Positions 1-7,411 of a stretch of 7,430 bases of DNA are shown here, in pieces. The notes under the pieces are model-generated. The model was not told the DNA's origin, did no database searches, and was given only the letters and a program-made list of their open reading frames with translations. The stretch's first letter is position 1; each line of letters opens with the position of its first letter. The translations under genes and the position numbers were made by a program. Source of the stretch: an uncultured delta proteobacterium (GTDB lineage: Bacteria; Myxococcota_A; Bradymonadia; REDH01); contig CAIWGR010000005.1 in the NCBI GenBank assembly GCA_903912275.1, forward strand, positions 1 through 7,430, given 5' to 3'.

Positions 1-2
1 CG

Positions 3-2309
3 AATTCCCTGATCGCGGGCTTCTGGTTCGATGCGAACCCCGGCCTCAACACGACCGGGGGGGACGTTCGCTACGCAACCATCGGAACGACGCCCAACCG
101 CAAGTTCATCGTGAACTACATTGGGGTGCCCCATTACAATACGACAACTCCCTCGTCGGACAACGTCACCTACCAGATCGCGCTGAACGAGGCAGACAAC
201 TCCGTGGAGGTCTTCTGCGCCGACTGCACGCTCACCTACGCGGCGGCAAGGATGCATGGCCTGGAGAATGCGACGGGCACCGCCTATCGTTCCGGCACCT
301 CGGTGGCGGCGTCGCTCGCGACCACCACGACCTTCAGCATCCCGAACAACACGGGCTGGCGTTACCCCGCCTCGTCGCTGGTCGGTCTGGAGTGCAAGGC
401 GCCCACCGCCTCGGACTTCGTCAAGAACGGAACCGAGAGTGACGTTGATTGCGGCGGCTCTTCTGGCTTCAAGTGCCAGTACAACCAGGTCTGCTCGCTC
501 GCGGCTGACTGCGCCTCCAACACCTGCACCAGCGGCCTCTGCGCCAAGGCCTCGGCCACGGGCAGCTGCCTCCGGAATGCAGACTGCATCACCAACAGCT
601 GCACCGTGAACTCCGGCACCACGCTCGGCACCTGCAACACCGGTGCTGCCGGCGCCAGCTGCGGCGCGAATGCGGACTGTGCCAACAACAACTGCGTGAG
701 CAACGTCTGCGCCCTGAGCGCGAACGGCGCCACTTGCACGGCGAACTCGGAGTGTTCGAGCAACTGGTGCTTCTCGGCAACGGGCGCTGGCCCCAACATC
801 GACGCCGCAACGGGCAAGTCGACGAACGTCTACAGCGCGGGCAACACGCCCGTGCGCCCTGGCACCCTCGCTGTTTCAGCATCAGCGGTGCCTGCTGCCG
901 GTACATACGCGACCTTCGCAGGTGGCACGACCAACACGACGGTGTCTGCTGCGATTCAGTTGCCGTTCGCCTACAATCACTTCGGCACGAGCATGAACTA
1001 CATGGCCATCTACACGGCCGGTTACATCAAGTTCGGCAATGCGACCTTCACGCCTCCTGCTGCGAACACGTCGCCGGTGGCCCTCTTCGTCGGGGCGGGC
1101 AGTACGACCAACCCTGTGGACGCAGTGGTTCCCTTCTGGCGCAACACGGGTACCTACACCTCGGCCAATTTCGACTACTGGGTGCAGGGCACGGCTCCGA
1201 ACCGCCAGGTCGTGATCAAGGGTACCTACGCCATCACCACGCCGGGCGTTAGCGACAACGCGAGCGACACCTGGTACGTCGTTCTCTACGAGGGGCAGGC
1301 TCGGGTTGACATCGAGTGCACCTCCTGTGGCCAGCCCGCGACGGCGACGGTGGCGCGTGCGATGGGCGTGACCAACAGCGACCGCTCGATCGCCTACTCC
1401 CCGGCCATCGCCGGTGCCGGCACGGAGTGGTACACGCTTGACGGTTCCGCAGCTTGGAAGCTGGTGGCATCGCAGGCCAACGCGCGTTACTCGTTCTTCA
1501 CCGCCAAGTCGGCGTCGGTCTGCACGGCCAACTCGGGGGCAGCCGGAGCGCCCTGCAGCATTGGCACCGCCTGTTCCTCTACGGTGTGCAACGCCGGTAC
1601 GCAGGGCGCGACGGTCTCCACGCTCTCCACTGTGCCCACAGTTTCCGCCGCGGGCATTCAGGCGTGCATCGCCGCAACGGCACCAACGGCCTGCGGTGGC
1701 TTCACCGATACGTCGAACTCCGGCCCGATTCAGCTCGGCTTCCCCTTCAAGATGTTCGACAAGACCTACTCGGCGGTTCGCTTCATGTCGGATGGCTACC
1801 TGAGCTTCACCAACACCTCGAGCTCGCTGACGGTACCGACGCTGTACCCCTCCACCGCGATGAAGGGCTCCATCGAGTACTTCCACGCCGATATGCTCAC
1901 CAGCACCGCGCTTACGAACGTGTTCCGTTACGCCTACTCGGGGAGCTATCCGAACCGAGTGTTCACCGCCTATGTAAACGCGCTGCCTCACTACAGCGGC
2001 ACGGTGATCAACACGCTCGCTCCGAACTCGTTCCAGATTAAGATGTACGAGAACGGAAATCGTGTGGAAATCATCAATGCCAACGGCGGCGCGACGCCGA
2101 CTGCGACGGTAAACAACTCGGCCTCTCACTCTCAGGCGGTCGGGAACTCGACGGGAACCACTGCGGCGAGCAATCCCGCATACCTGTCGGCGACCGGGAC
2201 GACCGGGGGTGCGGGTCTGACCCGCGCTCCGATCGCGAGCACCGGCAACCTGCCAGCCGGTGACAAGACCGTCTTCCAGACCAATGCGGTGGCTGGCTAC
2301 TGCGAGTAG
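3..2309 (+). CDS. Large cysteine-rich surface/secreted protein with three nidogen-like domains (5' partial)
   Basis: The reading frame is open from the window edge (first full codon at 3) to the TAG at 2307-2309, giving 768 visible residues; the true start and any signal peptide lie outside. A GTG at 111 is only an internal valine, because similar coding continues upstream of it. Three related beta-rich blocks are visible: about 3-386 (partial), 868-1500 and 1618-2290. Shared elements are a 'PNR-x-F/V' strand, an aromatic 'GVPHY/ALPHY' turn (blocks one and three), a 'F/Y-Q-I or V-V-L-x-E-x-x-x-x-V-E/D' strand, and a 'GY-I/L-x-F-x-N' strand in the two complete blocks. This is the style of nidogen-like extracellular domains in myxobacterial-type surface proteins. 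Linkers hold 'DVDCGG' and several C-x5-C-x4-C modules. The C-terminus (ending G-Y-C-E) shows no recognisable sorting tag. An extracellular adhesive or matrix role is inference; the exact domain family needs a profile search. A strong terminator follows. Confidence 0.85.
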   Translation, partial: NSLIAGFWFDANPGLNTTGGDVRYATIGTTPNRKFIVNYIGVPHYNTTTPSSDNVTYQIALNEADNSVEVFCADCTLTYAAARMHGLENATGTAYRSGTSVAASLATTTTFSIPNNTGWRYPASSLVGLECKAPTASDFVKNGTESDVDCGGSSGFKCQYNQVCSLAADCASNTCTSGLCAKASATGSCLRNADCITNSCTVNSGTTLGTCNTGAAGASCGANADCANNNCVSNVCALSANGATCTANSECSSNWCFSATGAGPNIDAATGKSTNVYSAGNTPVRPGTLAVSASAVPAAGTYATFAGGTTNTTVSAAIQLPFAYNHFGTSMNYMAIYTAGYIKFGNATFTPPAANTSPVALFVGAGSTTNPVDAVVPFWRNTGTYTSANFDYWVQGTAPNRQVVIKGTYAITTPGVSDNASDTWYVVLYEGQARVDIECTSCGQPATATVARAMGVTNSDRSIAYSPAIAGAGTEWYTLDGSAAWKLVASQANARYSFFTAKSASVCTANSGAAGAPCSIGTACSSTVCNAGTQGATVSTLSTVPTVSAAGIQACIAATAPTACGGFTDTSNSGPIQLGFPFKMFDKTYSAVRFMSDGYLSFTNTSSSLTVPTLYPSTAMKGSIEYFHADMLTSTALTNVFRYAYSGSYPNRVFTAYVNALPHYSGTVINTLAPNSFQIKMYENGNRVEIINANGGATPTATVNNSASHSQAVGNSTGTTAASNPAYLSATGTTGGAGLTRAPIASTGNLPAGDKTVFQTNAVAGYCE
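489..770 (+). repeat. Four tandem cysteine-rich modules in the first inter-domain linker
   Basis: Inside the first gene, four short modules follow one another, beginning near 489, 561, 651 and 726. Each shares the core C-x5-C-x4-C, for example CLRNADCITNSC, CGANADCANNNC and CTANSECSSNWC, and most are preceded by a Gly-Ala/Ser pair. They resemble the short disulfide modules (Dickkopf-N-like) found between domains of surface proteins in Myxococcota-type bacteria. A degenerate further copy (CSIGTACSSTVC) lies near 1555-1590, between the second and third nidogen-like blocks. Disulfide pairing is inferred from spacing and probable export, not shown. Confidence 0.7.
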
Positions 2310-2338
2310 TCTCCGCCGGCCTCGGTCGGTCTGCTTCG

Positions 2339-2373
2339 AACCCCGCGGTTTCGCCGCGGGGTTTCCGCTTTTT
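2339..2373 (+). terminator. Rho-independent terminator of the nidogen-like protein gene
   Basis: A perfect 10-bp inverted repeat, AACCCCGCGG (2339-2348) and CCGCGGGGTT (2354-2363), encloses a 5-nt loop and is followed after five bases by a T5 run (2369-2373). It starts 30 bp after the stop codon of the first gene, so it probably ends that transcript and separates it from the downstream lipoprotein gene. Confidence 0.85.
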
Positions 2374-2375
2374 GT

Positions 2376-2400
2376 GAGGGCACCGCGGCGCGCTGCCCTC
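2376..2400 (+). other. Small GC-rich inverted repeat in the lipoprotein gene leader
   Basis: GAGGGCA (2376-2382) pairs with TGCCCTC (2394-2400) around an 11-nt loop that itself contains the palindrome CCGCGG. It lies directly after the terminator T-run and about 50 bp before the lipoprotein start. It could be a leader hairpin or an operator, or simply chance in GC-rich DNA. No convincing -35/-10 pair was found between 2374 and 2441, although the terminator implies a separate promoter nearby. Confidence 0.3.
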
Positions 2401-2441
2401 CTGCTCCTCGGCGGGACGCTCCGGCTGGGGAGGTTCTCCTT

Positions 2442-2445
2442 GGAG
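2442..2445 (+). promoter_or_regulatory. Ribosome binding site of the cysteine-rich lipoprotein gene
   Basis: GGAG at 2442-2445 sits 6 nt before the ATG at 2452. It supports that ATG over the in-frame alternatives upstream, which would extend translation through the terminator and into the preceding gene. A second purine-rich stretch (GGGGAGG, 2427-2433) is too far away to serve this start. Confidence 0.65.
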
Positions 2446-2451
2446 TCGTTC

Positions 2452-5307
2452 ATGCGTAAGTTCCTCGGTCTTGGTCTGGTCTCGATGCTCGCCCTGATGG
2501 GTTGTGGTGGAGAGGCCAAGAAGCAGACCCCGCCAGCCGATCAGTGCTCCACCTTCTCGCCCTGTGCCATCGGTGAGTGCGTGGATGGTCAGTGCGTGGC
2601 AGGCGATGCTACCGAAGACACCGAATCGGGCGTGGACACCTCTGTTGACACCGGGACCGACACCGCAGTCGACACCACCGACACTGGCACCACCGACACG
2701 GTGGAGCCGACCGGGGGCGCATGCGGCGTCGCCTGTGTGGCCGATCGCGATTGCGAGAGCGGCCTCTGCCGGCCCCTCGGTGCCGGTGCCGCGAAGGTCT
2801 GCACCGAGCTGTTCGCCACCGATGGGTGCGACGGCTGCCCCAGCTTCGGTCCCATCTCGTCGGGCGTCTCTGGTACCGAGGGCGACCTTTGTGCGGCGCC
2901 GGACTACGGCGACTGCGGAAGCTGCACCGCCGACGCCGACTGCGGCGCAGGTCTCTGCCAGCCGACCAGCAGTGGAACCCGTTGCGAGATGCCCTGCTTT
3001 GCCGACAACAGCTGCCCCGAGGGCTTCACCTGCCGTGGCGCTGATCGGAGCGGCACGGTTCTCCCCGTCTGCGAGCCCGACAACGGCCTCTGCACGGGCT
3101 GCATCGATGAGGATGGCGACGGATATGGAGCGGGCCCCGCCTGTTTGGGGCCTGATTGCGCACCTGCCGACCCCACCATCAACCCGGGCGCCGCCGAGCT
3201 CTGCAACAATGCAGATGAGGATTGCGACGGCCGGGCCGATGATGGCATCTCGCTCGCGACCGACGAGAACAACTGCGGCGCTTGTGGCACAGTCTGCGAC
3301 CTCGCGAATGCAAACGAGATCTGCACCGCCGGCATCTGCCGGGTCGACAGCTGCACGGGCAACTTTGCAGACTGCAATGGCGACCGGGTGGATGGCTGCG
3401 AGGTGAATCTCGATGACCCCGACACCTGCGGTGCCTGCGTGGTGACGGGCGGCCTGGTTGGCGCCCCCTGCGGCATCTGCGGCAATGGGGTGATTGCCTG
3501 TTCGGGCGTTGGCACGGCAGAGTGCGTGGGTGATACCGCGAACGCCTGCGGTGGCTGTGAGCCACTTCCCCAAGTGCTCGGCGACACCTGCGGCTGCGGC
3601 GCGGGCGAATGGGCCTGCGACCCTGCCACACCCGGCGCCCAGATTTGCATCAACGATGCGCTTGCAAACGCCTGCGGCGGTTGCGGCGCGGTGGAGGGCG
3701 GCGTGCCGGGTGACGCCTGTTGCGGTGCCTTCACGCTCGCATGTGATCCGTCCAACCTGAACTCCGTCTTCTGCGATGTCCCCGACACCTTCCCCCGGAA
3801 CAGTTGCGGCGGGTGCACGGCGCTGACCCGTGAGCCTGCGCAGCCTTGCGGTACCTGCGAGAGCGGCACGACGGTCTGCGACGGACGCGAGGCGACCCGT
3901 TGCGATGGCGACCTTGGAGATGCTGCACGCAATGGCTGTGGCGGCTGCGCCGTTCTGCCCGGCGCCCCTGGCGAGGCTTGCGGCACCTGCGGCTTGAACC
4001 AGTTTGTCTGTGATCCGACCGATCAGAACCAGAGCTCTTGTAACGGTGATACCCGCGTGAACAGCTGCGGCGGGTGCACGACCCTCGATGTGGCTCCCGG
4101 TGCTACCTGCTGCGAAACCTACACGGCTGTGTGCGACCTCGTTCGCCCCGGTTTCACCAAGTGCGACGTTCCCGTTACTGTGCAGCTCAACGCCTGCGGT
4201 GGCTGCGGCGTGCTGGATCACCGGATCGGCGAGGTCTGCGGCACCTGCGGCTCTGGCCGCTGGGCCTGCGGTGGCCAGGACACGGTCGTCTGTGCTGGGG
4301 ACCTTGGCGCCGCTGCATTGAACGGCTGTGGCGGCTGCGGTCTGCTCGATGCGGATCCGGGCTCTGCCTGCGGCCCCTGTGGCGCCGACTTCGTCGAGTG
4401 TGTCGGTACAGACATCGTTGCCTGCGATGGCGCGACCAGCTTCAACAGCTGCGGTGGCTGCCTCCCCCTTGCCAACGCGCCCGGCGCGAGCTGCTGCGGC
4501 GGCACCTCATCCTACACCTGCAACCCCGACGACCGGGAGTCGACCGTCTGCCCGAGTCTCGACGGTCGCGTGAACTTCTGCGGTGGGTGCGGCAATGAGC
4601 GCGCCCTGCCCGGCGAGGCCTGTGGCACCTGCGGAACAGGCGTTTACCAGTGCGACACCACCGACCCGTCTGCGGTGGTCTGCAAGGGTGACGTTGGCCC
4701 GGTCGCCGAGAACGCCTGCGGCGGTTGCGGTGAGCTGTCGCACCGGATTGGTGAGGCCTGTGGTTCCTGCGGGATTGATACCTACGAATGCGATCCAGCT
4801 GGCGGAGGCGACGTGGTCTGCTCGGGTGACACCTCGTTCCAATGCGGCGGATGCGTCAACTACGATCGCGGACCCGGAGACGCCTGTGGTGCGTGCGGTG
4901 TTCTTGGTTGCGACGGAACGCTTCTGACCTGCAATGAGGGTGCATCGAACGCCTGCGGTAGCTGTGGGACCCTTTCGGCGGTGCCGGGAGATACCTGCTG
5001 CGGCACGGGCGTGTGGGAGTGCAATGCGGGGTCTCCTAACGGCGTGACTTGTTCCGTGCGTGGTGCAGACACGAATGTTTGCGGCGGGTGCGGGGTACTC
5101 GCGGGGAACCCGGGCGAGGCCTGCGGTTGCAGTCGCGGAAGCTGGGAGTGCGCCGGAGAGGGTGTCGTCTGCAGCGACCCGGTTCCCTTTAACGCGTGTG
5201 GTGGCTGCTCGACGCTACCCGAGACGGTCGGCGCGCCCTGCGATAGTTCAGGAGCGGTCTTCACCTGCGATGGCACGGATTCCGTCGCCTGCGTTGCGGG
5301 CGGCTAG
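2452..5307 (+). CDS. Cysteine-rich lipoprotein with MopE-type metal-binding motif and 15 six-cysteine modules
   Basis: The product is 951 residues. The ATG at 2452 is chosen because it has a ribosome binding site and begins a textbook lipoprotein signal: MRK, a hydrophobic stretch, and lipobox L-M-G-C with the lipidated Cys at residue 18. Glycine follows the Cys, so no Asp inner-membrane retention signal is present and outer-membrane sorting is likely by the E. coli rule. Residues 52-85 form a flexible Asp/Thr linker (VDTSVDTGTDT type). Residues 90-215 are cysteine-rich, with ADCGAGLC-like elements. Residues 218-265 match the MopE-type putative metal-binding motif. Residues 275-323 match the NCGACGxVC...ADCNGxxxDGCE pattern common in deltaproteobacterial secreted proteins. 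From residue 324 to the end are 15 tandem modules. By hand count there are about 125 cysteines (about 13%). I recognise no named family for the whole protein; a surface scaffold, metal or redox role is inference. It has its own leader and converges on rnhA. Confidence 0.9.
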   Translation: MRKFLGLGLVSMLALMGCGGEAKKQTPPADQCSTFSPCAIGECVDGQCVAGDATEDTESGVDTSVDTGTDTAVDTTDTGTTDTVEPTGGACGVACVADRDCESGLCRPLGAGAAKVCTELFATDGCDGCPSFGPISSGVSGTEGDLCAAPDYGDCGSCTADADCGAGLCQPTSSGTRCEMPCFADNSCPEGFTCRGADRSGTVLPVCEPDNGLCTGCIDEDGDGYGAGPACLGPDCAPADPTINPGAAELCNNADEDCDGRADDGISLATDENNCGACGTVCDLANANEICTAGICRVDSCTGNFADCNGDRVDGCEVNLDDPDTCGACVVTGGLVGAPCGICGNGVIACSGVGTAECVGDTANACGGCEPLPQVLGDTCGCGAGEWACDPATPGAQICINDALANACGGCGAVEGGVPGDACCGAFTLACDPSNLNSVFCDVPDTFPRNSCGGCTALTREPAQPCGTCESGTTVCDGREATRCDGDLGDAARNGCGGCAVLPGAPGEACGTCGLNQFVCDPTDQNQSSCNGDTRVNSCGGCTTLDVAPGATCCETYTAVCDLVRPGFTKCDVPVTVQLNACGGCGVLDHRIGEVCGTCGSGRWACGGQDTVVCAGDLGAAALNGCGGCGLLDADPGSACGPCGADFVECVGTDIVACDGATSFNSCGGCLPLANAPGASCCGGTSSYTCNPDDRESTVCPSLDGRVNFCGGCGNERALPGEACGTCGTGVYQCDTTDPSAVVCKGDVGPVAENACGGCGELSHRIGEACGSCGIDTYECDPAGGGDVVCSGDTSFQCGGCVNYDRGPGDACGACGVLGCDGTLLTCNEGASNACGSCGTLSAVPGDTCCGTGVWECNAGSPNGVTCSVRGADTNVCGGCGVLAGNPGEACGCSRGSWECAGEGVVCSDPVPFNACGGCSTLPETVGAPCDSSGAVFTCDGTDSVACVAGG
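3103..3246 (+). other. MopE-type putative metal-binding motif within the lipoprotein
   Basis: Residues 218-265 of the lipoprotein run IDEDGDGYG, a short cysteine-containing spacer, DPTINPGAAELC, then NNADEDCDGRADDG. This follows the consensus DxDGDGYG...DCxDxDPxIxPGAxExCNGxDxDCDGxxD of the putative metal-binding motif named after Methylococcus MopE. The DxDGDG part resembles a calcium-binding loop. Cation binding is family-level inference; which ion binds cannot be read here. Confidence 0.8.
3421..5304 (+). repeat. Array of 15 tandem six-cysteine modules (108-138 bp each)
   Basis: Modules begin at 3421, 3541, 3667, 3799, 3931, 4060, 4189, 4321, 4444, 4573, 4711, 4840, 4948, 5074 and 5191. 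Each opens with N-x-CGGC or a close variant, then a hydrophobic stretch with PG, a second cysteine pair, a V/W/F/Y-x-C strand, and a final V-x-C followed by a GD turn. Modules 1-14 have exactly six cysteines; module 15 has five because its second pair is reduced to one Cys. The second pair is CxxC in modules 1, 4, 5, 7, 8, 10, 11 and 12, CxC in 2 and 14, and adjacent CC in 3, 6, 9 and 13. Modules 3-11 form three successive three-module groups of 393, 384 and 396 bp. Copies have diverged, so this is an old in-frame duplication rather than a fresh expansion. Confidence 0.9.
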
Positions 5308-5326
5308 CCTTCACGTTGGACGGTGA

Positions 5327-5355
5327 GGGGGCGCTTCGGCGCCTCTGGCCGTTTT
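5327..5355 (+). terminator. Probable intrinsic terminator in the convergent gap
   Basis: GGGGGCGC (5327-5334) and GCGCCTCT (5339-5346) pair over 8 bp with two G-U pairs, closing a TTCG loop in the very stable C(UUCG)G context. A T4 run follows at 5352-5355. It lies 20 bp after the lipoprotein stop and before the rnhA stop on the other strand. The T-tract is short and not adjacent, so plus-strand termination is probable but weak. On the minus strand there is no T-run. Confidence 0.5.
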
Positions 5356-5378
5356 GGGCGCCCGCTTGCAGCGTTCGC

Positions 5379-5899
<521 letters not shown>

Positions 5900-5903
<4 letters not shown>

Positions 5904-7411
5904 GCGTCGGGCAGGCCGGCGTCGCAGGCAACCTGGGCGAGCGCCTTTGCCTGTGTGTCGCCCGGATTGAGCCTGTCGAGCGCCTTCGCGGCCTTGAGAC
6001 AGCCCTGCATCGTGCCGGCCTCACAACCGCGGAGGTAGTCTGTGATGGCCCGCCCCGCCTCTTTGGCGAGCCGCGCGGTGCGGAGGTCGCCTGCCTCCAC
6101 ACAGCCCCAACCGACCTGCAGGGAACAGCCGCGGTCGAGCCAGGAGAGGGCACGGGTGGTATCGGCAGTCTCGCGGCGGCCGAGGTGAACGCATCCCCAT
6201 CCAGCGCCCTGGAGGCAGGCATGGTCGAGCACGGTGGCGGCCTCCGCACGATCTGCAGCGGAGGCGCCAGGATGGCCAATCAGCAGTCCGAGCTCCACGC
6301 AGGCGCGGAGCGTGTCGGCTTTGCAGAGGGCGGTGAGCGCGACACGCGCCTCCGAGGGATTGGGAGCCAGACCAGGCCCGCTGATGCGTTGGACGGCGAG
6401 GTCGACGCAGCTCTCAGGGTCGTGGCGGTCGCAGGAGGCGGTGCGGAGCAGGGCGGCCTGCTGGGGGGCGGTCGGTCCGTGGCTCCGTTCCATCAAGGAG
6501 GCGGCCAGGAAGCGGCAGGTGTGGGGCTCACCCTCGGCGCAGGCCTTCTCGAGCGGTGCTCGGGTGGGCTTGGCCTGGCGCGCGGTCCAGCTGAAGAGCT
6601 GTTCGCAGGCGGCCGGCTCGGTGTTGCAACTGCGGGCGAGGCGGGCCAGAAGTTCTGGCGTGAGGCGTCCTCTGTCGCGAAGCATCGCGAGGCGCGCCTC
6701 GCCCGCGCAGCCGCGGGGGTCGTCGTGAAGACAGGCACCCTGATAGAGTGGTTCAGCCTTTGCGAAAGCGTCGTCGGCGGCAGTGGCGATGAGCAGGTCG
6801 GCCTGCGAGACGCAGCCGCGGTGCGAGCCCTGCGCACAGGCGAGCGTGGCCTGCCGCAGCGCCTCCTCCAGCCTGACGGGCGTGCCGCGGCCGAACTGGT
6901 GACTTACTGCGAGTTCGGCGCAGCCATCTGCCACCTTCTGCTCACAGCCTCGCGTGAAGAGGCCGTTCATGAGGCCACGGTCTCCTTGCGGAATCGTCTG
7001 CGCAGCGTAGGCCCGCCCCAACGCGACACAGGCCTCGGGGACGATGCCGTTGCAGCGCGCCAGCAGGAAGTTCTCGGCCGCGCTGAGTTGGTCGGTTTCA
7101 CCTCGGGCGAGTGAGACCAGGAGGGTGCAGCTCGGGAGGTGGTGGCCTTCGCAGCCGCGCTTGGCGAGCTCGCGGGCCTGCCCCGCCGACCCGCCGTTCG
7201 GGCCTGCCTTGTAGAGCTGTTTGGCGAGGGCCCCACAGGCGGGCGCATACTGCCGGGTGCATGCGTCGCGCAGCAGCATGGTTGCCCGTAGGTAGGCTGA
7301 GGTGTCGCGGTTGGGACCGTCGCCGGAGCCGCTCCCGCTTGCGCCAGAACCGCTGCCATCGTTCGCCGCCTGGAGGGCGCCTGCACAGCCGGAGCCCTCC
7401 TGCTGCAGGCA
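5900..7411 (-). repeat. Fifteen Sel1-like repeats with regularly spaced cysteine pairs
   Basis: Counting from the right edge, 15 cysteine pairs occur in order. Fourteen have seven residues between the cysteines; the exception is CNTEPAAC with six. The last pair (CDAGLPDAC) is followed by an extra PLC at the C-terminus. Typical small residues and Leu/Val follow the second Cys at fixed spacing, as in alpha-alpha hairpin solenoids. Regular cysteine pairing argues for folding in an oxidising compartment outside the cytoplasm. Confidence 0.85.

Noticed and set aside
2..7. GAATTC at the left edge as a cloning junction
   Set aside because: A single six-base site is expected by chance and coding continues through it; there is no vector-like sequence.
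2260..2451. Extension of the lipoprotein gene upstream to a start at 2260
   Set aside because: It would overlap the end of the first gene, be translated through the terminator, and place 64 arginine-rich residues before a clear lipoprotein signal.
882..2519. A 545-codon minus-strand open frame, antisense to the nidogen-like gene
   Set aside because: It is very arginine-rich with no domain pattern and crosses both a terminator and the next gene's start; an artefact of GC-rich coding on the other strand.
2074..4221. A 715-codon open frame on the minus strand, antisense to the lipoprotein gene
   Set aside because: It is alanine/glycine-rich with no recognisable domain and lies opposite a gene with a clear lipobox, ribosome binding site and conserved cysteine modules. 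Long antisense frames are expected opposite GC-rich genes with strong third-position bias.
3421..5304. Regularly spaced short repeats (TGCGGCGGNTGC every 108-138 bp) as a CRISPR or other non-coding array
   Set aside because: The repeats stay in frame, vary at wobble positions and encode a conserved CGGC motif in one long reading frame; CRISPR repeats would be nearly identical with short spacers.
3421..5304. CxxC pairs read as zinc ribbons or ferredoxin-type iron-sulfur sites
   Set aside because: The protein has a lipobox and is exported, spacing of the second pair varies down to CC, and no ferredoxin CxxCxxCxxxC pattern is present; disulfides are the simpler reading.
6185..7114. A 309-codon plus-strand open frame opposite the Sel1-repeat gene
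   Set aside because: The minus strand shows a regular cysteine-paired repeat protein; the plus-strand translation is low in pattern and lacks a ribosome binding site or domain.
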